DNA of 64,000 bases, from the NCBI GenBank assembly GCA_964034945.1, contig OZ035962.1, forward strand, positions 28,455,530 to 28,519,529, given 5' to 3'. Of this stretch, positions 32,361 to 45,481 are shown piece by piece. Position numbers and translations under genes: made by a program. The notes under the pieces were generated by a model. It made no database searches and was not told the origin of the DNA. It saw only the letters and a program-made list of their open reading frames with translations. The stretch comes from Chrysopilus asiliformis. Lineage: Eukaryota; Arthropoda; Insecta; Diptera; Rhagionidae. Every line of letters starts with the position of its first letter. Position 1 is the stretch's first letter.

Positions 32361-35300
32361 CAATTGTCTCACCCCCATCTATGATTCGTGAAATACAAAT
32401 TTGTCGAAGCTTAATTCGGACAATGGACAATTTTTAAAATAATTCACGCAGAGAAACATACAATAAATCATCGGATTCTGTGTTTAAAGACTCAAACCGT
32501 GATTACTCACTAACCACTAACTTTAGAAACATAAAATTCTCATTAAGTTCACAAAAACGTTTGAAATGAAAAACCAGGATTTAAAATCAATTGACAATTC
32601 ATAACGGTAATCGGAAAAATATCATTAAAAATTATCTCAGTATTTTCAAATATCTTGGGCAATGATTTAAAAAACCACTACACCAAAACTTAACGGTTTA
32701 TTGGTCATTAAAAGAGCATAAATACGAAAAAGATACTTTTTTTAAGAAAGATATTTCCCCAAAATCAATAATGTAAAACCTCATTTTATTACAAATTTCA
32801 GAGACACAAAAAAAAACTCCAAAGATATTTGCGTGGTTGCTGAATGAAGATCGTTTTAATTTTTATATTTCTTCAACAAAATCGGACTAAATATCCTATC
32901 GAAAAGTTATAAAGATCGTAATCGCTTAAGTTCTTTTCACAAAATTTTTTATATCAAATCAATTATCAGTATTCGGTTGTTTTACGCTTTATTACTATAC
33001 AAATCAGCTGGAAATTATTGAAATATTTTACGATCACTGGGGCATCCAAAAAAAATAAAAGATTGAAGCGTTCAAATGCGATGAGGATTAAACAAATCGA
33101 TCGCTTGATCGGATCTGATCGATGAAAATCGAAGAAAAGATGACAGAAAACTAAAAGTTTTTCCATAGCTAATGGCGGGCATTAATTTTAAAAAATCGAA
33201 GCATGAAATGTGAGGTGATTAAGACCATTGAAGGGCTAACGATCAGATCAAAAACACTGATCGACAGTGGGTGATCGTAGGTGATCGTGGAATTTTTTTT
33301 TAGCGAGTATAGGTCGCAAATTTTTGCTACATTTTGGAACGTGTAAATTATAAATTTTGTACCTAAAAATAGAATAATATTTCAATTTTCAGCATATTGG
33401 ACAGAGGGGTATAAAGTGTAAGGGACCAGATTTTTTTTTTGGAACACACTAATTTTAAACGTGTGCCTTTTGTTGTTCTTTTTTTATTTCATGGCTCTGT
33501 GCCTAAATTTGTTTTTAAAATGTCTTCCTGCTGAGCGGTTAATAGTGGCGTGGAAAGAGGAGACTTAAAGAAACCTGGAGCGTTTACAGAGCCGTCAGGC
33601 GGTAAACTTTTTACAGGCATCCATCCAACTGACGTCTTCTTTTTTTTTGGAAAAAATATATTTAAAAACGTTTGAGCGGTAAAAGGTTTCATGAATTTTT
33701 GATTATTACATCATGCTGTAAATTCATTGTTGTTTGGTGGTCATCCGCAGTTGTTTTTACCTCCTCGGGAACTTGTTACCTGATTATATGAACCTGGGAT
33801 TAATTCAAATCGGGATAGATTGCATTTTACTAGCACTTTGTGGGGCGAAGAAAATTTCGAAAGGTTAAAATAAGTCAGATTTGTGCTCCAGCCAGGTATC
33901 TTTGGCGATGTGAGACCCCCAAGGGTGAGCGGTTCGTTTTTAAATTTTTCGTGCCTTTCAGAAATCGAGCAAGAAATTCTGCCTTAAAGTGTCTTCGAAA
34001 TCGGAAAATCATTGGAGAAGAGTTAAAATATTTAGGAATCGATGCCTAGTTGACAATTCATTTACCATTTTTGTAAAGTTTTGGTTCTTTTTGTTAAATA
34101 AATAAACATTTTAATGTGGGTGGATGTGTTTTAATCGTTTTATAAACATGGTCGTAATGTGACTATGAATGACATCAGTTTTCTAAATGTTTCAAGATGA
34201 TGGTTTTTTAAATGAGATCTTTCGCCTTTTTTTTCTTGTGATTTATTCAAAACAAACAAAAAATTAATTACCATAAAAATATTAATTTCTTTTCGCTTTA
34301 TACGAATCGATTTATCGATATTGCTTAGGGTTGATGTCCTGATTAGACTTAAATTTATATCCAACGTGTTAGAAATTTTAATCAACTGTTTTTTTTTACA
34401 TAATACCAAAGTAACTTACACTTTACTGATATGATTGGTATATAATGTTATGGAAATTAATGAACAAATTTATATAAAGACAGGTTTTGTTAATCATCGA
34501 TTAAGAGTGATATCAAGAACTCCTGCTGTTGATGGGTCGCAACGAAACCCTACAAATGTTTAAAATCATGTAAAACTGTAGGGAACTGCAGTAAGGACGA
34601 AAAATGGTTACGACTTCTTAACTAAGGAGACGCAACCCCACTTTGCCATTGTAGCGCCATTTTTTAGTCCACATTCAACCTTTTACAGATCAAATTGACT
34701 ATTTTGCATATCAAAATTACATTCGCATAAAAAAGTCTTAAGTATGCTTGCCCTGCACTCTTGCCAAATGTAGGAGAATCACAGTCTCGACTGGTACACG
34801 TTAGATTTTTGGGAAATTGAATCAATTTATCTGTCTTAAAATTCCGGTTAAAACCAGCAATTTACAAAAAATCGTCCACCGTGAAGCTGAGGTAAAATAT
34901 TTGTCAGATTTTTTTTTCTATTTCGGAATTCCCCGCCTCCCTCTTCCCTCCATCATGGTATTTAATACTGCCATTACTCTACTACAGAGATTCGGTAAGC
35001 GAATAAATGAAGGCATAATTTAGTGGAAAAAAATTGTTTTAGAGTTTAAAGAGCAAAAATTCCTTGGCACAAAAGCTGTTAATATTCCATATTTTTTTGT
35101 GAAAAATCTGGTTAACAAACCTCTGAGAAGAAGGAAGCAATAAAAAAATTCGGATTTTTTCAAATGAACTAAATTCCCAAGTCTATTCAAAAATGATTCA
35201 TAAACAACTCTATTTCTTTCAGAGTAGATATATTAAGACCAAAATACTAAGCCAGGTACTCGTATAGCTACCAATAATCAATTGAAACAGATGTCAATAT

Positions 35301-36439
35301 TTGATAGTTCGATCCAGAATATTTTGGATCATGGCGCACAAGTTATTTTTTTATTATTGAGTACTAGGTGGTCGTGTCTAACATCAACATGTCAAAGAAT
35401 TTATTTCGTTGATCAGTTATTAGAAACCAAACTGAATTCAAATTATTACCGAGAATAAGTGTCATGTACCTGAGATTTCACGTTATTTCCGGGATTTTTT
35501 GGGAAATGTTTTGAAAAATGCGGACGCGAAGCTGATTTTAAAAATCCAGGTAAATACCGTTTTTATTAAAATCTTTGATACCACTTTTCGTATACAGAAT
35601 TTTTCGAAAAACAAAAAGTTTAATGACTTTCATAGACTGATATTGGTCTGATGTTATTATCATTGCTATAAACTTATAACGAGACACAAGTTAATTACCC
35701 AGTCTCATTATAGGTTTTCACCATTTTTAGGTGAAATTTCATTCATGTTGTTGTCGATCGTAAATTTATTACGTCCAAATATAGCAGACCATTGACTATT
35801 AATATTTTCACCAAAATGGTAAAACAACAAGTTTTATGTCTGTTGTCGCTCATAAATTTGAAATATTCTAGTTTAATAGATACCCACCCGTAGGTACTCA
35901 AATGCAGTCATCATAGCGTGGTGATTGTTTTCTTTTTAATACCCTATCTGACATGTTCGTGTTTTGAATATGGTTTTCGTAACCTATTTTACACACAAAT
36001 ATTGAACTGAAGTCGGCGATGGGGTGCAAAGCCTCGGGCTTAGCGAGAAAAGTACATAAATCATGAAAAAATTACTCTATCATCTAGGCTGGTCCTCAGA
36101 AAAGACACAAAAAAATGTCAGCTTAATCGGTCGAGTCGTTTCCAAGTTAGAGCTTTTGACAAAACGAAAGTTTGGTTTTTTTCCCGTTTTTGTCAATATT
36201 TTCCATCTTGCTTCTTTCTAATCATTGTTTTTGGAAACGAACTTTCAAAATGAATTTAAGATCATACAATTTTCCATCACTTGCGCTTATGCCGATTATC
36301 AATACCTGGTGTGAAAAAATATTAGCCAAAAATAAACCCTGACTGTTCGTAAAGTCCATCACGACAATTTTAGGACTACCTACGAGGGGTTACATTTTTC
36401 CGCGATTTTTTGTATAGGGTTTAGTATCTCTGTTAAGTA
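32361..36439. other. AT-rich unassigned region
   Basis: Apart from the possible terminal exon at 33971-34057 nothing is supported. A degenerate HINE-like block (CAGCTTAATCGGTCGAGTCG) at about 36110-36180 has relatives at about 41005 and 41890. Confidence 0.4.
33971..34057 (+). CDS. Possible terminal exon (very weak)
   Basis: After a fair acceptor (GTGCCTTTCAG|AAA) near 33960 a frame ends ...LRNRKIIGEELKYLGIDA at a TAG, followed ~40 nt later by the polyadenylation signal AATAAATAAA (~34096-34105). The order acceptor, frame, stop, signal is that of a last exon. A second frame is open too, and no upstream exon or protein family was found, so chance is likely. Confidence 0.12.
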
Positions 36440-36504
36440 CCGAAGACACCCCCCGCCCTCGTCCCGCACCCGAAAAACTATGACGTATTTTGTGGACAGC
36501 CCCT
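36440..36504 (+). mobile_element. GGACAGCCC MITE end (solo)
   Basis: Contains GACGTATTTTGTGGACAGCC preceded by the C-rich segment typical of the family's interior. The opposite end is not visible. Confidence 0.45.
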
Positions 36505-38080
36505 TGCTCACTGTCCAGCTCCCCAACTCTACTACCGCTGGGCCGATCGAGCTGAAAGTTTACATCATATCTTCTGAGAAAATTAATTTGGGAGAAGAAA
36601 ATTTATCACAAATCATATATTTCTCCCGCCAGGCCTACAACTTAGAATTTTCTGAGTTCCAAATTGAGTGCACGCAGCTAGCCTTGCTGATTTGCATGAT
36701 AAAAATATTTGCGACACTTCATATGGGGTACTACATTATGTTTTACTTGACATCTGTACCTCTCCTCTGAGTAAATTTATCTCGACATTATTTCCCGAAT
36801 CTTACCTTCATTATGTTATATCCTTTTGGTTTATCCAACTTCCGGATTTAAATCAAAACTTATACCACAAGTAATCCCACAATTACATGTCATAAACACC
36901 AAAACCTAACATCAGAAAATTAATTGATTCTAAATTCTTCACTGCACTTTCGAACAGATCACTTTCTAATAAACACTCCTTGCTGCCTCGATAATCCGAA
37001 TTTTCCTTCGCCCTTATTATCCGATCAAATCGCTGGCCCGAAAAAAGGTCACTTCTCCCGCTGAGCGAACACTTCCAAATATCAGGAACCAAATATGAGC
37101 CCGCGACACATCAACGGAACGAAACACACCAAACGTCTCAGAATCTCTCGAAAAACTGATCAAACAAACCTATGTCGCTTCAACGAAGCTCAATAGTCAC
37201 AGAATCCGGTCGAAGAAACCCCGCCGCTGCCAAAAAATAAACCAGAACCAGATCAACTTCCTACCACCATTCCGTAAACCTCCGCCCATGGATTTTTTTC
37301 AACCGACACTTGGGAAAACCAAAAAGACTCGCCGCTAAATGCGTCGCTGATTGGTTGCCAGGCAGAATCGTAAAAACGCCTATTTCTTTCAACGTTGGGA
37401 TAAATGTCAAAATGACAGCTACGAGAGAAATGAGAGTTTTCCCCGCCACTGGTTTGGGTTATAAAATGACGGTGAAGCAATGGAGTTTTAATCCCACCCT
37501 AACTCAATGACTTCTCATACACTAAACAATGTCTCCGCCCCGTTATGTTGGATTTGCGCAGAGCAGCCGCCAGTGACATTTAACTTTTTTAAGTGGGGGT
37601 ATATTTTTTACCGGCTGCTTTTATCGAAATGGCAGCGAAATTTTCTTGCAAAGAAGTTAAAGAGTAAAAATGCAAACTGAACAGAATATGATGACAACGG
37701 GATATAAATTTAAAGTTCTGTTTTTGTAATTCGATTACAAAATGACAGTTCTACCGTGAAAATTAATTCGCGACGAAATTTCTGGTGACAGGAGAGCTCG
37801 ATGTTCATGAGATGTGGTTGGGCGTGGGCAGAAGGTCCTACAAGGACTTTTGTAAGGGTTGGGAAAAAAATCGATTTGCGAATATGTAGATCAAGTATCT
37901 TTGCTTGTACCGAATTTCACATGTTTTTGTTGACAGGTTGTGGTGCTGTCCAAAGATGTGATGTTTACTTGACATTTGTGGGGATGTCTGAAGGATGGTG
38001 AGTTATTTTTAGCATGTTGCTGTAGTTTTGCAGGAACAGCGTTTTTAAATTTTTAAATTAAGTTCAAAAATTAAATCTAA
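36505..38080. other. Relatively GC-rich region with gene-like signals
   Basis: The segment 36.9-38.0 kb is the least AT-rich long stretch outside repeats. It holds TTATAAAATG near 37459 and two candidate exons described separately. The open frames on both strands at 37253-37510 may be parts of a promoter-proximal region, but no product is recognised. Confidence 0.35.
37792..37997 (+). CDS. Candidate two-exon gene fragment (unidentified)
   Basis: Exon 37792-37851 and exon 37937-37997 are separated by an 85-bp intron of normal insect size (GTAAGG...TTTTTGTTGACAG). The second exon ends in the strong donor GGATG|GTGAGT. Joined in phase they read ELDVHEMWLGVGRRSYKDF followed by CCGAVQRCDVYLTFVGMSEG. 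The two frames differ before splicing and agree only after it. Against this, another frame is open straight through the intron (37801-38001), and neither the first nor the last exon is found. The cysteine-bearing peptide belongs to no family I recognise. Confidence 0.28.
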
Positions 38081-38082
38081 TA

Positions 38083-38167
38083 CAGTAAAAGCTTCCTTTG
38101 CGGACACTTTTCATAACTGGATAAAAATCTTCGCCTAGTGAGTGTCCGGTTGTGCGGGCTTTCACTG
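38083..38167. mobile_element. 85-bp pogo/Tigger-like MITE
   Basis: The ends CAGTAAAAGC and, from the right, CAGTGAAAGC are inverted repeats, with inner GCGGACAC and GTGTCCGG also pairing. TA flanks both sides (38081-38082 and 38168-38169). CAGTGAAA starts and GGACAC motifs are typical of small pogo/Tigger-type elements. Confidence 0.75.
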
Positions 38168-40365
38168 TATTACTTTTTACAATATTTGTAACAACTGTCA
38201 ACTTCATTTTAGAAAATTTATAACAAAAATGGAAAATATCTTCGGTTGGAACTGTGAGGGTTTCAATTTTGAGGTGTGACTGTGAGAACACCTGTATCTC
38301 GTTTGTTCTAAGAAATTTACTTGCGGCACATATTAAATATTTCGGCCTACAGTACCTATTTTTGCACTATTTTTGCTTAAGTGCATGTTCTACTGTCGCA
38401 CAGTGTTTCGAGTAGAACAAATTTTGTGACATTTTCCAAAAAATCCACGATGGAATTTTAATATTTCAACAATTGTATTTTATTAAGAAATGATGTCCCC
38501 GTTTAAAACTGCTTTAATGTTATTTTTATCATTTTTTTTGTGGATTTGATAGGGTGTTAAAGTTGAGATTTTTTCTTGGCATAAGCAAAACAATTTTTTT
38601 TGTGACTTTTTTAAAATTTTGACATCAGAAACAAATTCTCCTTACTTTTCCCAATAACTTTCCAATTAACCATAGTATGTACCATATTTGCCACGGTTTT
38701 CGAACTATTAACCGATTTCACAAAAATCTTGTTTTCATAACACTGTATGCCGGGCTGCTTCATCGACAAGACGTACGCGAAAGTTAGCGTGATGTATTTT
38801 GTGGACAGCCTCTTAAATTTTTTTAAACATTTTAACATACTAAACTGATTTAGAATGTGTATAATGAAAACGTTGATGTGTACTCGTATAAATAAACCAC
38901 AATCTGAGCAACATTTTATTATTTTATTACCAAATTTCATTATAGTACTTTTTCGAGTTTTGTCGCAACAAGCAATTTTTGATTATTGCACTTAATATTC
39001 GGGGGAAAAACTTATTTTCTCAGTTCTCATAAGTTTTTCTTTGTAGAAAATCATCGAATTGACACAAACCAGTGATGAAAACTGAAGCAACGTCTCGAAA
39101 CTACTTCAATTTAATTCGATTCCATGCTATTCTAGTATTCCAGTCAAATACGTACTTCAAGGAAAATTCGTATACAAAAAAGTAGGTTTTTCCTCTGGAC
39201 AACAAAGGCGAAGCATGTTATGCTCCTGGATCGTAATCAAATTTTATAGATAAAAGAGGCAAATAGGGAAAAACTTCACAACAGGAAAAATTCCACTAAC
39301 TTCATCCCCAAATCACAACCCAGTCTTTCTCCATTGCTGAAAAGTCGTCCTTTTTAGTTCAGTTGAAGAAAATCCATAGCAAACTTCCATACACCCCCAC
39401 AGTCCCAAAAACTGCTCATTTCTGTCTATCGTCTACTGCTTCAGCTTCAGCCGAAACGTGCTGGGAATATTGAATACACAAACCGCACCCCAACCCCACA
39501 GAAATTTCGTTCTAGTTTTGGGATGTTTTTTTCTGCCTAAGTTTCTTGTGCCAACTGAAGAGTGAAATGTGTCCAAATTTTGTTACCAATGGAGCGCCTT
39601 ATTTGCAACTTTGATTTCAGTTTATCTTTTGTTTGGTCCCGGGGGAGGAAATACAATTGTTGAAAACAACAGCAAATATACGCCTTGAGAGAACGTTTTT
39701 CCCCCCGAAAGCCATGGAAAGATGGGAGGATTTTTCCTTGATCTTCTTGTAGATACACGTTTTCTGTGCAGCCAGCAAGTGAGCAGATTTATTGCAAAAT
39801 ATATTCAAAGCAAAGAAAAAGGAAAACTTTTGAAAAGTTTTTCGGAGAAAATGATCCCTCAATTGCTGGGAATATAGAAGCTTTTCAATTCGCATGGAAA
39901 AAGGAAGTCGCAAATGTTTTCTTTTTGTTTCTTCGGATTTTTTTTTCTTTTCCTCTTGATTTTTCAATGAAAAAGATGTCTTCAAAGAATATTGTTCTTT
40001 TGAATAATAAACAGCATATCTGTGGCACATAGTAAAACAAAGGCTATTTCCTTTTTGCAGATTTTTGTTTCTTTGATTGTCAGTGATGTGTGTAAATTGG
40101 AAATTTTATTTGGAAAATCTGTATCGGTTTGTTAATTGGAAGTTCAACATGTCGTCAATTGAAAATTTGGTCATTCTTTTTGGGGAAAAAACATTTCAGA
40201 AATTGGTTTTGAAATAATTTTTCTTATGGTTCCAGCTAACATTCACTCTCGTGTTGTTGAGACATTAAATCGTGTGAATTTTGCATAGTTTGTTGTCTTT
40301 TTTTGTGAAATTTACATGAAATTTATACGATTTTATGTAAAAATAACAAATTTTTATGTTACATT
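38168..40365. other. AT-rich unassigned region
   Basis: A solo GGACAGCC MITE end (GTGATGTATTTTGTGGACAG) is at about 38790-38812. Open frames at 38611-38940 and 39537-40032 lie on A/T-rich DNA and overlap on both strands. No gene is supported. Confidence 0.45.
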
Positions 40366-40660
40366 CACAGAAAAAATTTGTCATATTGATAAAATCATTG
40401 TTAAATTAACCAAATGTTTGTTGAAATCACAAAAAAATTGTCAATGGGAATAAATATTTTTGGAGGGAAATCTTTGTTCAACAAAAACATTTTTTTGAAG
40501 GAAAATAAACTTACAAATGATGTTTTGTTAAATCAATAAAACAATTGTGATATTAACAATGTTTATTTTGTGAAAATGATAAAAAAAATGTTATATTTAC
40601 AAATTTTAGGTTTTAGAATAATTCTTTTATCGGGTTAACAAAAAAAAATTTTTGTCAACC
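40366..40660. mobile_element. AT-rich MITE (CACAG-type), copy 2
   Basis: It begins CACAGAAAAAATTTGTCATA, like the start of the TA-flanked element at 51532. It shares inverted blocks (GGAGGGAAATCTTTGTTCAA) with 14905-15235. The right boundary is uncertain. Confidence 0.5.
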
Positions 40661-42159
40661 TGAACGAGGTTTTGTTATTATAGGACTTTGAGACGAAAGG
40701 GGTTTAAAAAACCTAAAATGAACGTGACATCTCTAACATTAAAATTTTCACTTCATAAGTGTGGGGATTTTGAGCTAGGAGATTATGGGAAGAATTGTTG
40801 ACGAAGCGTCAGTCAAGTTTCAGTCCCAATGACTAGCATAGACCATCTTCAGGTAAACTACTAGTTGATTATGTTCAAGTCCAAGGTGCGCAGAGGGACG
40901 AGGTAAAATTCATCCCAATCCGCAAGTGTTTTTCTTGCCGAGTCCGATTGAAAAATGTAGAGTTGAAAATTTTTCCCTGTAACCCCTAAGACAAGTCCTA
41001 AAATTTAATGTCAATCGGTTGAGTAGTTTTCGAATTAGACCTTATGAAAGCGACTGATATATCCATATGTCAATCTGGCGAATAATAAAATCCACATAAA
41101 ATTAAAAGCAATTAAATTTTTGAAGAGATTTAATCTTATTTTGGTAATATTTTCCCTATTAAAATGTTTATTAACAAAAGTCTAGTTATTAAACCGTCAA
41201 ATGATTAATAACAGGTTACATGGGTTAGTAGTAATTTAAGTAGATTAGAGCCACTTGTTTCCTATTGCCTATGAATTATTTAATCATATTTTACACAATT
41301 TATTAATAACTCTTTTATAAACGACGGAAAGCGAGAATGTTGCGTGACTTTGGACAACACAATTAATTTTTTATGCTTATCTGGATGAAATATGTTCTTA
41401 ATCAGTACTGTAATAATGTATGTTGCAACTCCCTGAATGAATTCCTATATGAATTTTAATTGCGGTTTTAAAACAAGAAATATTTGCTTAACGAAAATAA
41501 ACAAAATAAAGTTCGCAATTGATTAAATCGCTGGAAGTGAAAACAAGGAATTAAAAGGATTTATGTTTTAATTGAAATTCTTGGGGGTTTTTATTGGTTT
41601 TTTATGCAGCTGTAATTTGTATGAATAAATTGGTTTGTTTAAATTTGTTTGAAGAAATTGTAGGTTTTTATATAGCAAATATTTTGCTATTGTTGAAGAG
41701 TTTTAACTATAAAAGAACAGAGCTTTTTGATCAATCAAATTAAAATTTTTGAAACTAAAAGCTAGGTCTGAAATATCCGGAAGTCATGAACATTTTTTTT
41801 TAAGAATTTTATCAGAAATTTTTAAATTGTATTCCGCCATTAATAAAGTCCGACGCTATTCCATTGCAAAAGCTCTAATTTAAAAACCAATCGACCGATT
41901 GAGCTGACATTTTTAGTCCAATATTTCGGTAGATTGATTGTTCGGGGGCAGAAAATACATACAATATGTGATTTGTGAAAAAAAATCTGCTTCATTTTTT
42001 AGACCTATTCGCCGCATGATTTGAGTCAACATTTCCAATCAATCGGTAATATATTTTCTGAGTTAGAGCTCTAGTAAAATTGAACTTTTTCTGCTTAGAT
42101 TACAGTTTCAACCAGACCGACACCCATGTTTTACTCGTTTTTCATGAATATAGTTTTTA
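40661..42159. other. AT-rich region with degenerate repeat blocks
   Basis: The blocks AATGTCAATCGGTTGAGTAG (~41007) and AACCAATCGACCGATTGAGC (~41886) resemble the conserved post-microsatellite part of Helitron/HINE elements. No complete element can be delimited and no gene is seen. Confidence 0.4.
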
Positions 42160-42440
42160 CTTTCTTCTTCTATAGAGGTTAAGGTATTGTTTTCATGACG
42201 GAGACCGACTCGAGAATGGGAGCAGATAGAAAAATTCTGATCAGTACGAATTCCTTTCAGACAAAATTATGAAGATTTCCGGGCATCTGTCTGTCGGTCT
42301 TTCCGTTGCAGGTATCTTAAATAACTCAAGAACGAGTTGACCTAGCGACTTAAAATTTTTTGCAAATAAGGTTTACAATACTCGCAATCGTAATTTTCTA
42401 TAAACTTTTGGCTGAAATTATGTCGCAAAAAGTGGCAGAC
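42160..42440 (+). mobile_element. HINE-like family 2, partial copy
   Basis: Contains GACGGAGACCGACTCGAGAA, CATCTGTCTGTCGGTCTTTC, AAATAACTCAAGAACGAGTT and GACCTAGCGACTT in the order seen at 21680, then breaks off after AATCGTAATTTTCT. Confidence 0.65.
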
Positions 42441-43471
42441 GGAAGGGAAAAAGTGTCAGAAATTTCTTTTAGGCCTCAAATTATTCATTTCTCCCTCAAC
42501 CGTATTCTATTAGATTTTTTGCATGTGATTTTCATAATTTTTAGTTTTTTTTTTCAAAGAAAATAAAAGTTGGAAAAATTTAAATGCAAACTGTCTGGAA
42601 AAACTCTTCAAAACTATAAACGAGGCAATTCGAATGATTAAAAAAAGCATAAATAAATGAGGAGAACGAAATTTCATTAATTTATATATTTGAAATGAGC
42701 ACCACCTCTGAAAAAATTAAGAAATTACCATAAGTACAACAAAAATGTTTGTAATTAACCAAAAGGTTTAAATGTTACACTTTACACCTGTTTAACGTAC
42801 ACTCCCAAAACCTGTAGCCCCATACGATTAAATATTTATCGTTAATTGAGTGTAAAAACTCCTGGACAACGTGACGAATCAACACGGGGAGGCTTCAAAA
42901 GCGGCAACTCTTTTACTTGCATGGCTGCATTTTGCGCACAGGGCACGAAACGGAACTCTCATAAGAAAAAGGACGAAGCCAAGGACTTAAGGTAGTTTTG
43001 TTTGATATGCAAATTACCAGCTAACCCTCGGGCCACATTGAAATTCAAATTTCTTAACTTCTGATACGGCAGCAGTCCAACAGCCACTTAACCAATCACC
43101 CGAGGACTTGTTGACGCTCATCCATCCTTGGCTATGGGCCCGGTGCAAATTAACGGATGATCCTCATTTAAATCTTCACTTTATTACGATCACCAATTTT
43201 GGAGGAGACGGGAGAAAAAATTTCGATTAAAAACTCGATTCGTCCAATGATTTATCGAGAAACTCTCATAAGTGTAATCGATTTTTTCATATTTTAATTC
43301 TTTCGATCTCGAATCGCGCTGTGTAAACGGAGGGATGAATAATTTCGTAGATTAATAACATTTTACCTGTCGTGACCTTTTCGAATACCTCAAAATAGCG
43401 ACCGTCCTTTTTCGGCCACGATCTCATCGATCGACGGCCCTTTTTTGACTCAAACGAGGTGATTCTTCATG
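42441..43471. other. Unassigned region, moderately GC-rich
   Basis: From about 42790 to 43470 the DNA is more complex than average, with several GATCG and CGATC motifs, but no frame, splice pair or repeat end is convincing. It could be regulatory DNA. Confidence 0.35.
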
Positions 43472-43579
43472 CACTCAGAAAAATGATAAATGTACTGCAG
43501 GTCAACTTTTTGTCAGGTTAACTCTGACCTATAGCCGGCTGACAGAGTTAACCTGCTTAAGTTTGACGTAGTTAGATCA

Positions 43580-44225
43580 AGTTACATGGTTTTAGCCTGT
43601 TTCAGGCGTAAGTAAGCCTCAGTCGGGCGAGAATTACAAAACTAGTTTAACTACCAATGGCTAACTAAAACTGATACAGGCTTAATAAACCATTGCCAGG
43701 TGTATTAAACCACATTATACAGGAGCCATAGGCTTATAGTACACCTATGAGCGCTGTATGAATGCAGTGTTAAACGCCTGTAGCTCGACAATGCACCTGC
43801 AGCAGGTCAAGTAATTCTACCACAGGCCGACAGTCAACCTACGAATGACTAACTTGTCGCGATTAACGCTACTTTAGGCTAACTGTCGCCCAGGGACAGC
43901 TTGACGGTAACCTGCCACAAGTTTACGTTACCTAGTGGAGGCTCACAATCCACCTGTAGCAGGCTAGTAAAACCACCCGTGGTTGACCAGTGACCTGGTG
44001 CAGCTTTAAAATAGACCTACCGCAGGTCAAGTCTCCTGAACCAGCCTTATTTTTCTCCTGCTGAAAGTCAATTTTACACCTACCTCAAGCTTACCTTTCC
44101 TCCTGCAGCTGTACAGCTGACCTGTAGCAGCCTCACAGTATACCTGCCGCAGGAGATCTACTATCTTCCCCCAGGAAGCTCAAAATACACTTGCAGCAAC
44201 CAAAGTATTAGCCCCCACGCCATAC
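43580..44225. repeat. Degenerate ~22-bp periodic array
   Basis: Units resemble CCTGYAGCAGGYTNACARTA. They are clearest at 44015-44165, where starts fall roughly every 20-23 bp (for example CCTGTAGCAGCCTCACAGTA, then CCTGCCGCAGGAGATCTACT). Further left the units are more diverged. The same CAGGTCAA/GTTAACC vocabulary occurs in the short MITEs' subterminal regions. Confidence 0.6.
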
Positions 44226-44265
44226 TTTTTCACTTATTAGAGTCCCATTATTGCGGAATATCATC

Positions 44266-45060
44266 TTAACCTATTAACGCCGGGGTTGCCATATGGCCAC
44301 AGCGAGTTTACAATAAAGAACAATTGATGTTTTATTTTAATTACATTTTATTTATTATATATATTCATGTTACAATTAAATGGTATCGTAAAGAAAATTT
44401 TTTATTTTAAATTATATGACACTATTCGCATGGTTGACATTAATCGCAAATCAAGGTGTTGTACAGGGACAGATAGATATGTGCCTATTTTCCACTTGAT
44501 ATGCTTTCCACTTGGAATTTCTGGAAGTAGATGAAAAGGTGGATTAAAGGGACTTAATAATTTAAAAATATTGTTTTTAAAAAAACTGCCAAAGACACCT
44601 TCAACTAAAATTCCTTGAAAGTCAACCTATCAATGCCGCAACAATTATTTTTATAGATCTCCGTGTATGAACACTAGCTCAGTTAAAATGTTATCGCTAT
44701 CCAATATTAGGCCAAGTGCGCACCGCTTTAGTAAGGATGCTGCTGAATTGGCAATTTCAATTTTTAAAATACCTTTAACCAATTAATGAGAAAATCACTG
44801 AATATTTTTAACACATAAACCAAGCGATTCTTATAAAATAAACAAAAAAAAAGAAAATTCTGAAAAAATGTATACATAAATCTGTGGTAATAAGTTAAAG
44901 TAGCTTAAGTCGATTTTCAGGCAAAGCAAAAATGATCTTTTTGTAAATACAAATTGAGATCAGTTTGGTTTTGTCTGAAAATCGACTAAAAATATTTTAA
45001 CGTATTATCACAGATATGTCCGGTGTACTCGTTTGAGTACAGCGGGCGTTAATTGGTTAA
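44266..45060. mobile_element. Nested piggyBac-like MITE (TTAA)
   Basis: The element 44270-45056 (787 bp) starts CCTATTAACGCC and, read from the right, CCAATTAACGCC, with TTAA on both outer edges. CCN starts and TTAA targets fit piggyBac. Inside, CTGTGGTAATAAGTTAAA and its inverted partner at ~44999-45014, around GTCGATTTTCAG, form a second inverted repeat (44881-45014). No transposase is present. Confidence 0.75.
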
Positions 45061-45481
45061 ACTAGTATTTCATCATGTATCATAGTAGATTTAAGTAGAA
45101 ATAACCAAATGTTAAATTAGTAAGTCGAAATACACTTCGTTACCAGCTCCAATATTAGATTGTACGCGTTTTCAAAACCAAAATTGCAACGTGAGCACCA
45201 TTCTACATGCGTTGGCAACGATCCGCGCCTAGACTAAGCCTACACAAGGGACCAAAATATTGATTTTTTTTATTTTATTATTTCCGTTTAGTATTACATC
45301 TGCAAATCAGGCAAAGCATCAACAGCGCGAAATATCACGTTGAACTCAACTGTTTAAAAGCGAAATAAAGCTATGTGCATTTTACTCGTACGCAATTTAC
45401 CAAAATAGTTTTTTAACCGAATAAATGATATAACAATTTTCTAAGCGTTATCGGTACAATACTATGAATTTCACGAGTTAA

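Noticed and set aside
37253..37510. Overlapping open frames on both strands near a TTATAAAATG motif
   Set aside because: Both strands are open because of composition, and no initiator at the right spacing or product is evident, so no gene is called.
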